Shown: piece by piece, positions 1 through 10,027 of the stretch
Layout of the letters: each line of letters opens with the position of its first letter
Position numbering within the stretch: the stretch's first letter is position 1
Notes under the pieces: generated by a model
The model's input: only the letters and a program-made list of their open reading frames with translations
Database searches by the model: none
What the model was told of the DNA's origin: nothing
Made by a program: the position numbers and the translations under genes
Assembly: GCA_037176725.1 (NCBI GenBank)
Contig: JAZBRS010000075.1
Location: 74,464,001 to 74,528,000, forward strand
Source: Posidonia oceanica
Taxonomy: Eukaryota; Streptophyta; Magnoliopsida; Alismatales; Posidoniaceae
Direction: 5' to 3'
Length of the DNA stretch: 64,000 nt

Positions 1-2
1 TC

Positions 3-3000
3 TTGAGATTTCCGGAGGTTCGCCCGCCACCAAACCCACTACCGCATTGGTTTAAGGCGAACCTTTTCTGCGACTTTCATCGAAGCGTCGGGCATTCGAC
101 TGATAGTTGTTTCACTCTCCGGAATGCTATCCAGGACTTGATCGAATCGGGAACGATTGTGATCGACACGCACGAGGCGTCCACTTCTACACCATCTCAT
201 GCACCTGCACCAGCATCTACCCCAGCTAATGTTGTCTGCCGCCCCCTGCCGGAGCACTCCTATTCAGGAGGCGCAGGGACCTCAGGAATTCACTCCCTGT
301 TTCCTTCTGGGTCTCTCACGTCTGTGGTGGATCCTTCCGAGCTTATCCATGATGTTTCAACTCCCTTTCCAGTCTCTCTCTATCTTGCAGCTATCGCTGG
401 TTCCGAGTCGGGCGTCCATATGATCCGACCGCGCACCAGGCCGGAGCGTTCTCCTGCATCAGCCACCATGCTTTCCCGGGTCCAAGCCCCAATACATCTC
501 CTAGCCAGACCTCAGCCAGAGCTTCCCGTGCACCTACTAGCAAGACCTCAGTCCCCACCTAGCTTGCCTTCCCAACTACCCACCTGCCCATGCCCTCCTC
601 AGCCTGTAGCCCCTCTCGTGCTCGCTGCACGCGCTCCCGTGGTTATTAACCTAACCCGGGACACCCATCGCGTACCTTACAGCTACGCCACAGAAATGTG
701 TGCGGAAGTGACGCGATCGGGGAGGGTCTACAGACCTCCAGCACCAGTAACCAGACCTAGCCACCCAAAACCTGCAATACCATTGCCTTTAGTCCAGCCT
801 ACAGTCCCACTGCCTTCAGGCCAGCCTCTTGAATCCACCACAGCTGAACCTATCCCTACAACCGCACCGCCTGCTACCAAGAAATGCCAGCCTAAAGCCG
901 ACATCACATCCCAGCTCAAAAAGGTTAAGGCCGACATATCCATCTGGGACCTAATACACACTTCGGCCGAGTACCGCGAGGCTATCCTTCGCGTGTTCCA
1001 AGCCGCCCGTGTGTCCCAAGCCATAGAACCCGCCGCCTTGGAAAGCATGGTTGGAATGATCGCGGAGCCCCAGGTCATCACTTTCACGAGTGATGAGCTG
1101 CCTCCGGCGGGGATTAATCACAATCAACCCTTGTTCGTCACGGTACAATTCAAAAACTTTCGCATTCCCCTTGCACTGGTCGATAATGGGTCAGGCCTTA
1201 ACGTCTGTCCCTTGCGAACAGCAACCAAGCTCGGATTCAAGGCCGAGGACATTACTCCAGCTGTAAAGGGAATGACAGCTTTTGATAACACTCACCATGA
1301 CGCTCTAGGGATTCTGATTATTCCTCTGATCATTGGTCCGGTCACATTCGATGTGGAATTCTACGTCGTCGACTTGGAACCCAACTTCAACTTTCTGCTT
1401 GGGCGCCCTTGGCTCCACAAGCATCAGGTTATCCCCTCCACCCTCCATCGCATGATCAAGTTCCGCCGAGGCGACGATGTTATCGTTGTCATGGCGGAGA
1501 ATTTTGAGAAGGAGCGGATCGAGGCGATTTCTTCTATCTCTTCGCGGACTGTCCCCTTTGATCCTGATCTCTCGAACGCCTTGTATCGCGTTAATCGGTG
1601 CGGGCCGGTTAACTTTTTACCAGATCTTGAGCGTGTCAACTCCTTGGCCATTCACAACAACCCCTTTCAGATGGTCGAGAACGTTTGTCACAGATGGGGC
1701 TACGTCAAAGGGACACCGCTCGGGCGACATGGCCAAGGAATCGCTGAACCAATCATGGCGGAAGAACGAAGAGACAACGAGGGTCTAGGTTACGACCCTC
1801 ACTCCGATAAAGGCAAGCGCCCGCAAGCAAAGAATCAGAGAATGGTCATACCTCGGAGCTTGGCTAACTTTACAAGTGCAGGTATCCTGGACTCAAGCGC
1901 AGTTCAAGCCGTAGTGCAGTCAGAGCCATGTCAAAGCCCTCTGCCACCGGAGGAGGACTGGGTCTGCGTTGAGGACTACTACTCGGACGAGGAACAGTCG
2001 GGCACGACGGAGGCAGTTCAGACTTGTAGTGGAAGCCAGCCAAGCCCAGCAGCGCCTCGGTCAGTTTGTTCGGTCCTTCCGACCGCAGATCATGAAGCAG
2101 CAGACTTGACAGAACCCTTGGCAGACTTGGCAGTCTTTGATTCTCCTGCAGTCATGTCAGTAATACCAGCACCAATTCAAGCACAGTCAGTCAGTTCGCA
2201 TGCAACCGTTGTCGCATCAGTGCAACTACCACCTTCGCAGAAAGGTCAATTGCTGAGTTCAGCCAGCAACACAGCTCAGCCCTTTTCAGAAGCCGCATCA
2301 CAGGCAATACAGCCAGCTCAATCAGTCATGCACCCCCTTGCCACAGACCGGCAACTTTCATGGCCAGATCCTATGGTATCGGAGGCCGAGCTCTCGTCGT
2401 CATCACCAGTCACGGAGAACCAGCTGAGCATCGCGGTCTCCCGGCCCTCGGGCCTTCAAGAGAGCACCTCTGCCCATCCTCTGACAGCAGCAGTCACTCT
2501 GGCAGCATATCCATCTGCAATCCCTCTGACTAGACCATCTGGGTCTCCCTTGCCGGGACAATCGCAATCAGGCGCGCCCGTGAGTCAGAAGATACAAGTA
2601 CTAGAGACAGTAATCCATCTCGCAGCCGAGCCAGTGCCTCAGGCCCTCGGCGCCTACTATGTCGATTCACCCTCAGATGAGGAAGAAGGAGGGGCGATAG
2701 AAGCCCAAGTCGATTCATGGATGTCTGATCTAGAGCTGCTTTACCAGGAACAGCTCGAATCCATAGTAGAAGACCTGGCACGACACCAAGCCGCAGAAAG
2801 GAAAGGAAAAGCCGTGGTTACGGATCCTCCTCTGCGAGAGGACTCCACCTCCATCATGGTCCTAGGAGAAAGCTCAGTGGTGTCGGATTCCCTCAGACCC
2901 GACGAGCTCATTACTCTTCAAACCGAGGGTGGGTCCAGATGGCTTGTACAGCATATGCCTTCCACAAGTACATTGGCAGATTCAGAAGAAGAGACACCAG

Positions 3001-5873
3001 CGGGTCGCACAGCAGCAGTAACAGAGCAAAGAGCAGAGTTAGTGACAGAGTTGTCGGAAGTTTCAGTGGCAGAGTCATCAGCAGCATCAGTCCCAGGGTC
3101 AGCAGGGCCTCCAGTAGTGTCAGTAGAACATACAGCAATGTCATCAGCAGCGGAGCAGACAGCAGAAGCCATCAGAGCAGAGGTCGCACACCGAAGATAT
3201 AGAAACACTCGGGTAGGCGTGACCATCCTGAGGCGTCACCAGGACCAAGAAGCAGAACTTCTACACTCCTTCGATGTGACAAACCCCACTTTCGAAAAGG
3301 AGATTCTCTCGGAACTTGTTGCGTACGGAGAGGAGGATAGTACAGGCGAGGATGAGAATGATGACCCATCGCCTGAGTTCCGGCCCTATGACGACGACCC
3401 GGAAGGTCCCAATCTGCATGTTGAGGAAGAAACGGAGACTATTAACCTCGGCACAGCCGAAGAAACCAAAGAAGTTCGCATCAGTGCCCTGCTATCACCA
3501 CAAGTCAGGATAGAGTTCATCGCATTCCTGAGGGAGTATGCGGATGTCTTCGCCTGGACTTATGAAGACATGGTCGGCCTGGATGTCGAAATAGTGGTCC
3601 ATAACTTGCCCTTGAAGCCAGATGCCAAGCCAGTAAAGCAGAAACTGAGAAGATGGCGACCACAGTGGCTGCTCATGATCAAGGAAGAAATAATGAAGCA
3701 GCTTGATGTTGACTTTTTAAAGGTCGTCCTTTACCCTGAATGGCTTGCAAACATCGTGCCAGTGCCCAAGAAGGACGGCCGGATCCGGATATGTATCGAC
3801 TACAGGGACCTGAACAAGGCGAGTCCCAAGGACGACTTCCCATTGCCTCACATTGACGTCCTGGTCGACAACACTGCGGGTCACAAGACGCTATCCTTTA
3901 TGGACGGCTTCTCCGGCTATAATCAGATCAAGATGGCAGAAGAAGACATGGAAAAAACTTCGTTCATCACCCCCTGGGGGGTCTTCTGTTATCAGGTTAT
4001 GCCGTTTGGGTTGAAGAATGCTGGCGCAACATATCAGAGGGCCATGACCACACTTTTCCATGACCTCATGCACCAAGAAGTGGAGGTCTATGTGGATGAC
4101 ATGATCGCAAAGACCAAAGAGCCTGAGGATCACCTTGCTTGCCTAAAGAAGCTCTTTGACCGCCTGAGGAAATACAAACTGAGGCTTAACCCCAATAAGT
4201 GCGTATTTGGGGTTTCATCTGGCAAACTGCTCGGCTACATTGTTAGCCAAAGGGGGATTGAAGTGGACCCGATGAAAGCTAAAGCCATCGTGGAGATGCC
4301 ACCCCCTAGAACCGAGAAGGAGGTTCGAGGCCTACTTGGGCGTTTACAGTACATCAGCCGCTTCATTGCACAGCTTACGCCCATCTGCGAGCCCATCTTC
4401 AAACTCCTGAGGAAGAATGCGCAAATCGACTGGAATGAAGAATGTCAAGCCGCATTTGAGAAGATCAAGCAGCTGCTGGTCAAACCCCCTGTCTTGGTCC
4501 CTCCCACACCAGGAAGACCTCTGCTCCTCTATCTCTCAACCACACAGCATTCCATGGGTGCCGTCCTGGGCCAACACGACGAATCTGGCAGGAAGGAGCG
4601 CGCCATCTACTACCTGAGCAAAAAGTTCAATGAATGTGAAGCCAGATACAGCATGATGGAGAAAACCTGTTTATCCCTTGTCTGGGCCATACAGAAACTG
4701 AGACACTATATGATGGCGTACCCAGTTCAGCTTTTGTGCCGTCATGATCCCATCAAGTTCTTCTTCCAAAAGCCGGCTCTGGTGGGCAGATGTGTCAAGT
4801 GGCAGGTGTTGCTGTCCCAATATGACATCACTTTTGTCACACAGAGATCTATGAAGGGCCAGGCCATGGCAGATCACCTCGCGGATTTCCCTCTGCCTGA
4901 ATGTCAACCCCTCCAGACGCAGTTCCCTGACGAGGACATTCTTTTTGCGACGGAGGACTCAGAAGAGAAAGACCCTGAAGAACAAGAGCATTGGCGGCTG
5001 TACTTCGACGGCGCCGTCAATAAGAAGGGTCGGGGCATAGGCGCAGTGCTGACCACACCTCATGGACAGATGATTCCTTTTGCGAGGAAGCTGACTTTCG
5101 CATGCACGAACAATGAAGCAGAATACGAAGCATGCATCCTGGGTTTGAAAGTCGCCCTCGAACACAAAGCGCAGAAGTTGCACGTGCACGGTGATGCCAT
5201 GTTGGTGATCTCTCAGGTGAATGGCGACTGGAAGACAAAAGACCCCAAGCTCGTGCCATATCACGAATGTCTGCTGAGGCTGATAGAAGAGTTCAAGAGC
5301 ATTGATTTCACATACATGAACAGGGCAAAGAATGCGTACGCAGACGCGTTAGCGACCTTGGCTTCTTGGCTCAGCATACCAGAGAACAGCATGGTGGATG
5401 TGTCAGTCACCTGCATAGAGGAGCCTGCCCATTGCATGAATATAGAGGAAGCAGATCCGACAGTGGAGCAGCCATGGTATCATGATATCAAAGCATTCTT
5501 GGAGTCCGGCAGCCTCCCACCTGGCACCACTGCAGAAGATAAGAGAACTTTGGCACGTCTGGCATCAAAGTATGTGCTAGGGGCTGGGCAGTTATACAGA
5601 AGATCGTACAATCAGATGCTATTACGCTGCTTGGACAGACCAGAGGCTGATACCTTAATGCTTCAAGTGCATGCCGGGACTTGTGGCCCGCACATGAACG
5701 GTGTCCTTTTAGCTAAGAAGATCATGCTCCAAGGATATTTCTGGCAGACCATGGAAGCAGATTGCTGCCGTTTCGTGCGTAAATGCCACAACTGTCAGAT
5801 CCATGGCAATTTCATCAAGGCTCCCCCTCATCAGCTGCACAACATGTCCTCGCCATGGCCTTTCTCCACCTAG
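3..5873 (+). CDS. A1 gag-pol polyprotein (gag end, protease, RT, two RNase H domains, integrase N-terminus), partial
   Basis: An open frame of 1956 codons that enters from the left edge; the first codon here is TTG, so this is not the true start. Domains: gag zinc knuckle C-x2-H-x4-H-x4-C (residues 23-36); retropepsin with LVDNGSG near residue 394 and LLGRPWL near 470; a G-patch-like glycine stretch (around GRHGQGI, about 580); about 550 residues rich in Ser, Pro, Ala and Glu; RT (about 1170-1450) with FMDGFSGYNQ and YVDD at nt 4089-4100; a first RNase H (about 1500-1640); a second RNase H starting WRLYFDGA near 1664; and the integrase HHCC zinc domain (about 1885-1935) ending KCHNCQIHG. The frame stops at TAG 5871-5873 and continues in the same frame as integrase core. 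Protease, RT and RNase H look intact; Asn in the protease DNG motif is, from memory, common in Ogre-type proteases. Its very long linker without stops is unusual. Confidence 0.93.
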   Translation: MRFPEVRPPPNPLPHWFKANLFCDFHRSVGHSTDSCFTLRNAIQDLIESGTIVIDTHEASTSTPSHAPAPASTPANVVCRPLPEHSYSGGAGTSGIHSLFPSGSLTSVVDPSELIHDVSTPFPVSLYLAAIAGSESGVHMIRPRTRPERSPASATMLSRVQAPIHLLARPQPELPVHLLARPQSPPSLPSQLPTCPCPPQPVAPLVLAARAPVVINLTRDTHRVPYSYATEMCAEVTRSGRVYRPPAPVTRPSHPKPAIPLPLVQPTVPLPSGQPLESTTAEPIPTTAPPATKKCQPKADITSQLKKVKADISIWDLIHTSAEYREAILRVFQAARVSQAIEPAALESMVGMIAEPQVITFTSDELPPAGINHNQPLFVTVQFKNFRIPLALVDNGSGLNVCPLRTATKLGFKAEDITPAVKGMTAFDNTHHDALGILIIPLIIGPVTFDVEFYVVDLEPNFNFLLGRPWLHKHQVIPSTLHRMIKFRRGDDVIVVMAENFEKERIEAISSISSRTVPFDPDLSNALYRVNRCGPVNFLPDLERVNSLAIHNNPFQMVENVCHRWGYVKGTPLGRHGQGIAEPIMAEERRDNEGLGYDPHSDKGKRPQAKNQRMVIPRSLANFTSAGILDSSAVQAVVQSEPCQSPLPPEEDWVCVEDYYSDEEQSGTTEAVQTCSGSQPSPAAPRSVCSVLPTADHEAADLTEPLADLAVFDSPAVMSVIPAPIQAQSVSSHATVVASVQLPPSQKGQLLSSASNTAQPFSEAASQAIQPAQSVMHPLATDRQLSWPDPMVSEAELSSSSPVTENQLSIAVSRPSGLQESTSAHPLTAAVTLAAYPSAIPLTRPSGSPLPGQSQSGAPVSQKIQVLETVIHLAAEPVPQALGAYYVDSPSDEEEGGAIEAQVDSWMSDLELLYQEQLESIVEDLARHQAAERKGKAVVTDPPLREDSTSIMVLGESSVVSDSLRPDELITLQTEGGSRWLVQHMPSTSTLADSEEETPAGRTAAVTEQRAELVTELSEVSVAESSAASVPGSAGPPVVSVEHTAMSSAAEQTAEAIRAEVAHRRYRNTRVGVTILRRHQDQEAELLHSFDVTNPTFEKEILSELVAYGEEDSTGEDENDDPSPEFRPYDDDPEGPNLHVEEETETINLGTAEETKEVRISALLSPQVRIEFIAFLREYADVFAWTYEDMVGLDVEIVVHNLPLKPDAKPVKQKLRRWRPQWLLMIKEEIMKQLDVDFLKVVLYPEWLANIVPVPKKDGRIRICIDYRDLNKASPKDDFPLPHIDVLVDNTAGHKTLSFMDGFSGYNQIKMAEEDMEKTSFITPWGVFCYQVMPFGLKNAGATYQRAMTTLFHDLMHQEVEVYVDDMIAKTKEPEDHLACLKKLFDRLRKYKLRLNPNKCVFGVSSGKLLGYIVSQRGIEVDPMKAKAIVEMPPPRTEKEVRGLLGRLQYISRFIAQLTPICEPIFKLLRKNAQIDWNEECQAAFEKIKQLLVKPPVLVPPTPGRPLLLYLSTTQHSMGAVLGQHDESGRKERAIYYLSKKFNECEARYSMMEKTCLSLVWAIQKLRHYMMAYPVQLLCRHDPIKFFFQKPALVGRCVKWQVLLSQYDITFVTQRSMKGQAMADHLADFPLPECQPLQTQFPDEDILFATEDSEEKDPEEQEHWRLYFDGAVNKKGRGIGAVLTTPHGQMIPFARKLTFACTNNEAEYEACILGLKVALEHKAQKLHVHGDAMLVISQVNGDWKTKDPKLVPYHECLLRLIEEFKSIDFTYMNRAKNAYADALATLASWLSIPENSMVDVSVTCIEEPAHCMNIEEADPTVEQPWYHDIKAFLESGSLPPGTTAEDKRTLARLASKYVLGAGQLYRRSYNQMLLRCLDRPEADTLMLQVHAGTCGPHMNGVLLAKKIMLQGYFWQTMEADCCRFVRKCHNCQIHGNFIKAPPHQLHNMSSPWPFST

Positions 5874-6716
5874 GGGATCGACGTCATTGGCGCAATACAC
5901 CCCGCTGCTTCAAACGGCCATCGCTTCATCATGGTGGCAATAGACTACTTCACTAAGTGGGTGGAAGCAGCTTCTTACAGGACAGTCACCGCAATGGCGA
6001 CTGAAAAGTTCATCAGGAACAACATCGTTGCCCGGTACGGGGTCTCTCACTCCATCATCTCTGATAATGGCACGAATTTCATTGCCAAAAGAACTGAGGA
6101 GTTCCTACAGAATTTCAGAATCAAGCATCACCGCTCCTCACCATATCGGCCTCAGATGAATGGAGCAGTGGAGTCTGCCAACAAGAACATCATCAAAATC
6201 ATGAAGAAAATGGCGGAAACCCACAAGGACTGGCACGATCAGCTCCCGTATGCACTCTGGGCGTACAGGACATCAATCCGGACCTCGACAGGAGCCACCC
6301 CGTACTCGCTGGTGTACGGCATGGAAGCGGTATTGCCTGTTGAAGTGGAGATCCCCTCACTGCGGATCTTGCGAGAAGCTGAGTTGGAAGAGGCAGAATG
6401 GGTCGAAGACCGCTGCGTCCAACTGAACCTGATTGATGAGCACAGACTACAAGCCATGCATAACGCTCACTGTTACCAGAAGCGAATGGCTAGAGCATTC
6501 CTGAAGAAAGTCCGGCCCAGAAGCTTCCAGCCCGGAGATCTTGTTCTGCGTGCCATTCATCTACCGGACGGTCGAGGCAAATTCCGTCCTAACTGGCGCG
6601 GACCCTTTGTGGTTAAGCAGATCTTCTCAGGCGGCGCAGTATCTCTTGAGGACATGGACCAGGTCGAGCAGCCCGAGCCGGTCAACATGTGCTACCTCAA
6701 GAAGTACTATCAGTAG
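5874..6716 (+). CDS. A1 integrase catalytic core and C-terminus (continuation after an in-frame stop)
   Basis: Integrase catalyses strand transfer of the cDNA into the host chromosome. The frame is the same as the upstream polyprotein, separated only by TAG 5871-5873 at a place where related integrases usually carry Trp. The D,D35,E triad is present: Asp codons at 5880-5882 (in GIDVIG) and 6063-6065 (in SDNGTNF), and Glu at 6171-6173 (in GAVESANK), with 35 residues between the second and third. The C-terminus carries a GPF motif (RGPFVV) and ends KKYYQ before TAG at 6714-6716. The first Met after the stop is at 5931, which would lose the first catalytic Asp, so this is most likely the rear part of one broken polyprotein rather than an independent gene. 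No chromodomain is seen, as expected for this lineage. Confidence 0.9.
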   Translation, partial: GIDVIGAIHPAASNGHRFIMVAIDYFTKWVEAASYRTVTAMATEKFIRNNIVARYGVSHSIISDNGTNFIAKRTEEFLQNFRIKHHRSSPYRPQMNGAVESANKNIIKIMKKMAETHKDWHDQLPYALWAYRTSIRTSTGATPYSLVYGMEAVLPVEVEIPSLRILREAELEEAEWVEDRCVQLNLIDEHRLQAMHNAHCYQKRMARAFLKKVRPRSFQPGDLVLRAIHLPDGRGKFRPNWRGPFVVKQIFSGGAVSLEDMDQVEQPEPVNMCYLKKYYQ

Positions 6717-7918
6717 CTGGGAGCAGCCATTGCGGACCCTTCCTCCCACCTGTCATATCTTCACCACTTGCATGTCTTCGTATCTCTTTTCGCTCTATCT
6801 CCTCCCCACTTCAACTCACCCCATTTCCTACATTCCCTGACATTGCGGCACTCCTGTGCATCCCTGCTCATTCCATTCGCATCTCTTATCAAATCATACA
6901 TTGCATTCTGCCCGGTGATGAAAACCGGAGGTGCTTGCCTGCTGCGAAAGGAGTCTCCCGACCTCACCTGATGCTACTTAGATGTCTTGACTAGTGAGGG
7001 AGCCACCACTCAATGAGAGCGGGCGAAATGCCCAAACCCCTAAGGACTTACGCCCTTTAGAAGAGTGCTAGGTGTTAGTCGGAAAGCAGTACATATCCCA
7101 GCCTAGAAGTGCAAAAAAAAAAAAAAAAAAGAGAGAAAGAGAAAGCCAAAAGCCTGTACCCGAAAGACCCTAACACCCATCTCCCCTGGGGGAGGGGACA
7201 GCGGAAACCTGCAAGCCAAAAAAGGAAAGGAAAATAAAAAAGAAAAAAAAAGGGAACGAAAAAAGAAAAAAAAACAAAAGGAGAATGATAGAAAAGAAAA
7301 GGAAGAGGGGAGAAAAGCCCCATTCCCGCAAAAAAAGAAGGAAAGAAAAAAAAGAAGAAGAGAATAAAGGCAGGCCGCGTAACCCCGCACCTCTCACCTA
7401 CCCCAGAAAAGAGTCAAAGCTCGGGTCCAGTCCTCCTTGCTTCCGAAATAGGAATGAGGAGAGCTCTGCACACCGACATTAAAAAAAAAAGAGAGAAGAA
7501 AGAGGTAGGAGTGAGTGTAAGTCCTTGAGAGTTTGACACGGAGCCCGTCTTCTCTACACCACCACCAAACATCACCAACATCCTTTCCTCGAGTGCCACC
7601 AACAAGTAAGGAGTCTGAGTAGAGTCCGGTGAGTTAAGGACCGCTCCCTTTCCATACAGCAGACGCCAAAGCACCCCGATACTGAGGGCAAACTACACCA
7701 AATCACACGCATCCATATTTTCCAGTCATCTCCACCCTCTCTGATCATCCCACTCCACAAAGGCTTACTCCAGCGCTGAGACAGTACTTCTACTTAGCAT
7801 GCGTTGGCACCGTCAGGCTGCGACAACCCGGGGTTCCCGACAGTCCCCGCCACCTCAGCAGAATGCCCTTATGTTTATACATGTTTAATTGCCATAGTCT
7901 GAATGTTTACTGCTAAAT
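6717..7918 (+). other. A1 region between integrase and the accessory frame; no gene seen
   Basis: About 1.2 kb of untranslated sequence. It contains an (A)18 run near 7113-7130 and a strongly purine-rich tract (7113-7375) of AAAG/AAAAG runs. The poly-Phe minus-strand frames here are shadows of that tract. Just before the accessory frame, an ATG at 7799 opens a short Arg/Gln/Pro-rich frame that meets a stop, so an unrecognised upstream exon is possible but not supported. Confidence 0.6.
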
Positions 7919-9264
7919 GTGCTGCACTGTTTCTACCAGTTTCAGAATCTGCTTCCCAATGATGGTTTTGTGCCTACACGATATCTGACAATTCACAGTC
8001 TTGGCAACAGGTATCTGAAGACTCTTGTAACAGCCGTCTGCCCACATCCTGCAATCTGTGCAATGGGTTTCCCCACTCTGGTGACCCCGGCACACTGTTC
8101 TGAGATCCTACGAGAATGGATCGGCAAGCTTACAAAAGATGACTGTGAGAAGCTGCGCCTGTGGGGCATTCCGACCAAACTGCTAAAGGCTGCTGATGTA
8201 GAGGTGAGCCGCCATCTTCTGTGTGCTGCTGCGCGATTCTGGAAACCAGCACACCATGTCTTCCGTTTCGGTAGAACTGAACTGACACCCACACTGGAAG
8301 AAGTGCGCCGGATCTGCGGCTTTTCCAAGATCTTGGGGCCGCCCATCTTCATGAGGCGTGACGGATACATGGCATCCTGAAACAGCTGACCGGCCTCTCT
8401 ACCCAAAGTTGCCAGCAGAAGCTGATGTGTACTAGCGGGCCCATGCCTCTGCTTCGCCTAGCGTACTTTGATGATATTGTGGAAAAGCGCACTGAACTCG
8501 GAGACGAGCTGTGGCTCCGTGGGTTTGTCACCCGTTTCCTAGGCGAGCTGGTCTTTACGCATGGCAAGGTAACAGTGGCCGTCGAGATCGTTGAAATAGC
8601 ACTCGCCGTGGTGACTCGCCAGATAGACCTAGCACTGGTTGCCTTGGCAGAAACCTACCGCGGTCTGGACCGCATCTCTCATCGCTGCCGCCACTTTCAT
8701 GGTTGCGGATCATTCATTCAGGTCTGGCTAGCGGCGCACACTGAGATAGACCTTCTGCGCCCCCAAGTGCATGCGTTTGAGGCCTACTGCAGCAGCGGCC
8801 ATGCCAAGGCAGTCAAGAGCGTCAAGGAAGAATATGAAAGGCTATCGGGACTGACAGACGACACAGTCACATGGCGCATCATTCCTTCTGCAGCCGAAGC
8901 ATTCACTGTCTTCTTCAATACACGCGACATGCGCTTGGTTGTGCTAACAGGATTTACTGCGGGTGTAGAATATCACCCTATCAGGGTCATGCGTCAGTTC
9001 GGCTTCCAGCAGGGCGCCTTTGTCGACAGCACAGCGCCTAAGCTCCTTCAAGAATATCCCCTCAGTACAATTGCCCCGACAAAGGAGCTAGCCAACCTGA
9101 TGCAGCATGGGGTGCGATCAACAGACATCGCTGCAATAAGAGGTGTAGGGTGTACCCCTGAGTACATCACTGAAGTGCAGGACATCTGGCCCATTGACGA
9201 AGTCCCGCCGAGTGGTCCCTTGTTCCCTGACTCTGGAATATCAAAGAAGGCCCGAATCAGCTAG
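7919..9264 (+). pseudogene. A1 accessory gene: DUF7745/plant-mobile-domain-like protein, frameshifted
   Basis: Two frames, 7919-8380 and 8425-9264, together form one protein of about 440 residues. The first half holds RHLLCAAARFWKPAHHVFRF followed by a G/T/E-L-T-P-T-LEEV pattern. The second holds FLGELVFTHGKVTVAVEIV, then ALAETYRGLDR and FIQVWLAAH, and late in the protein a VEYHPIRVMRQFGFQQGAF segment. From memory this order matches the plant DUF7745 family, related to the PMD proteins often carried by plant transposons. The frame shifts by one base between about 8360 and 8380, where the first half reads into TGA while the second frame is already open. It is sense to the element and lies between integrase and the 3' repeats. 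Molecular function unknown. No introns were recognised. Confidence 0.75.
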
Positions 9265-10027
9265 AGCCATCATGCAGCTGTCATTCTGTCTTCCTTTCAA
9301 GTTGTGCTGTACTTTTTGGCCTGTCACGGGAATGTAACCAACAATTCTATCAATGGAAAACTGTTTTGCGCTGGCTGTTCACATTTCAAAGCTGATCATG
9401 CATTCCATGCTCCTCGTCGCTCACATCCGGAGGCCCCTTGGCCCGACTGATTGCTCGCATGACGCAGGAAAGTCCTCAGCAAACGACCCAGGCTCCAGGA
9501 CCTCTGCGAACCCGCACCGTCTGACCTGCCACCGGACATCCCCGGCTGAGTCTCCTTTGGGCTGGTACCCCAAACTACTCGTCCGACAAACACGTTAGTT
9601 TTGTCCACTCTTCGCTTTTCTCGATGCCAGGGACGTTTCGACCAATCCCTGGTATCATCCTGATACCAGGGGCATCTTTTCAGGCGCCCCGCGGTATCTC
9701 ACCCTTGTCCTCATTCCCTCTTTGCCGGCCGATAAGTCCGATATCTTATCACCTTTCCCAATCAATCAATCTCATCATTACCTCATCTCCTCTTTGCCGG
9801 CCGATAAGTCCGATATCTTATCACCTTTTCCCATTAGCTCTCATCATTACCTCACCCCCCTTCTTTAGCAATAACTCTCATCATTACCTCATCTCCCTCT
9901 TTAGAAGTAGCTTCTCATCATGATCTCATCCCCTCTTATCAAGCAATCAAGCACTCATCAATCAATCATTCGGCATTCAATCACTCATCAACCAATCACT
10001 CATCACTCGATCATTCATCAATCAAGC
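9265..10027 (+). other. A1 3' untranslated region with short repeats and a hairpin
   Basis: No gene seen. A perfect inverted repeat lies at 9647-9671: an 11-base arm CCCTGGTATCA, a 3-base loop and the exact complement. A unit of about 63 bases carrying GGCCGATAAGTCC and CTTATCACC occurs twice (about 9722-9835); each copy contains the inverted pair GATAAG/CTTATC. From 9940 to 10025 there is an irregular ATCAATCA/CACTCATC short repeat leading into the minisatellite. Confidence 0.7.
9647..9671. repeat. Perfect 11-bp inverted repeat (hairpin) in the A1 3' region
   Basis: Arms 9647-9657 (CCCTGGTATCA) and 9661-9671 are exact reverse complements with a TCC loop. A transcript could form a stable hairpin. 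Its role is unknown. Confidence 0.85.

Noticed and set aside
7075..7397. Phe/Leu-rich minus-strand frames resembling membrane proteins
   Set aside because: Produced by the A/G tract at 7113-7375; no start context or homology.
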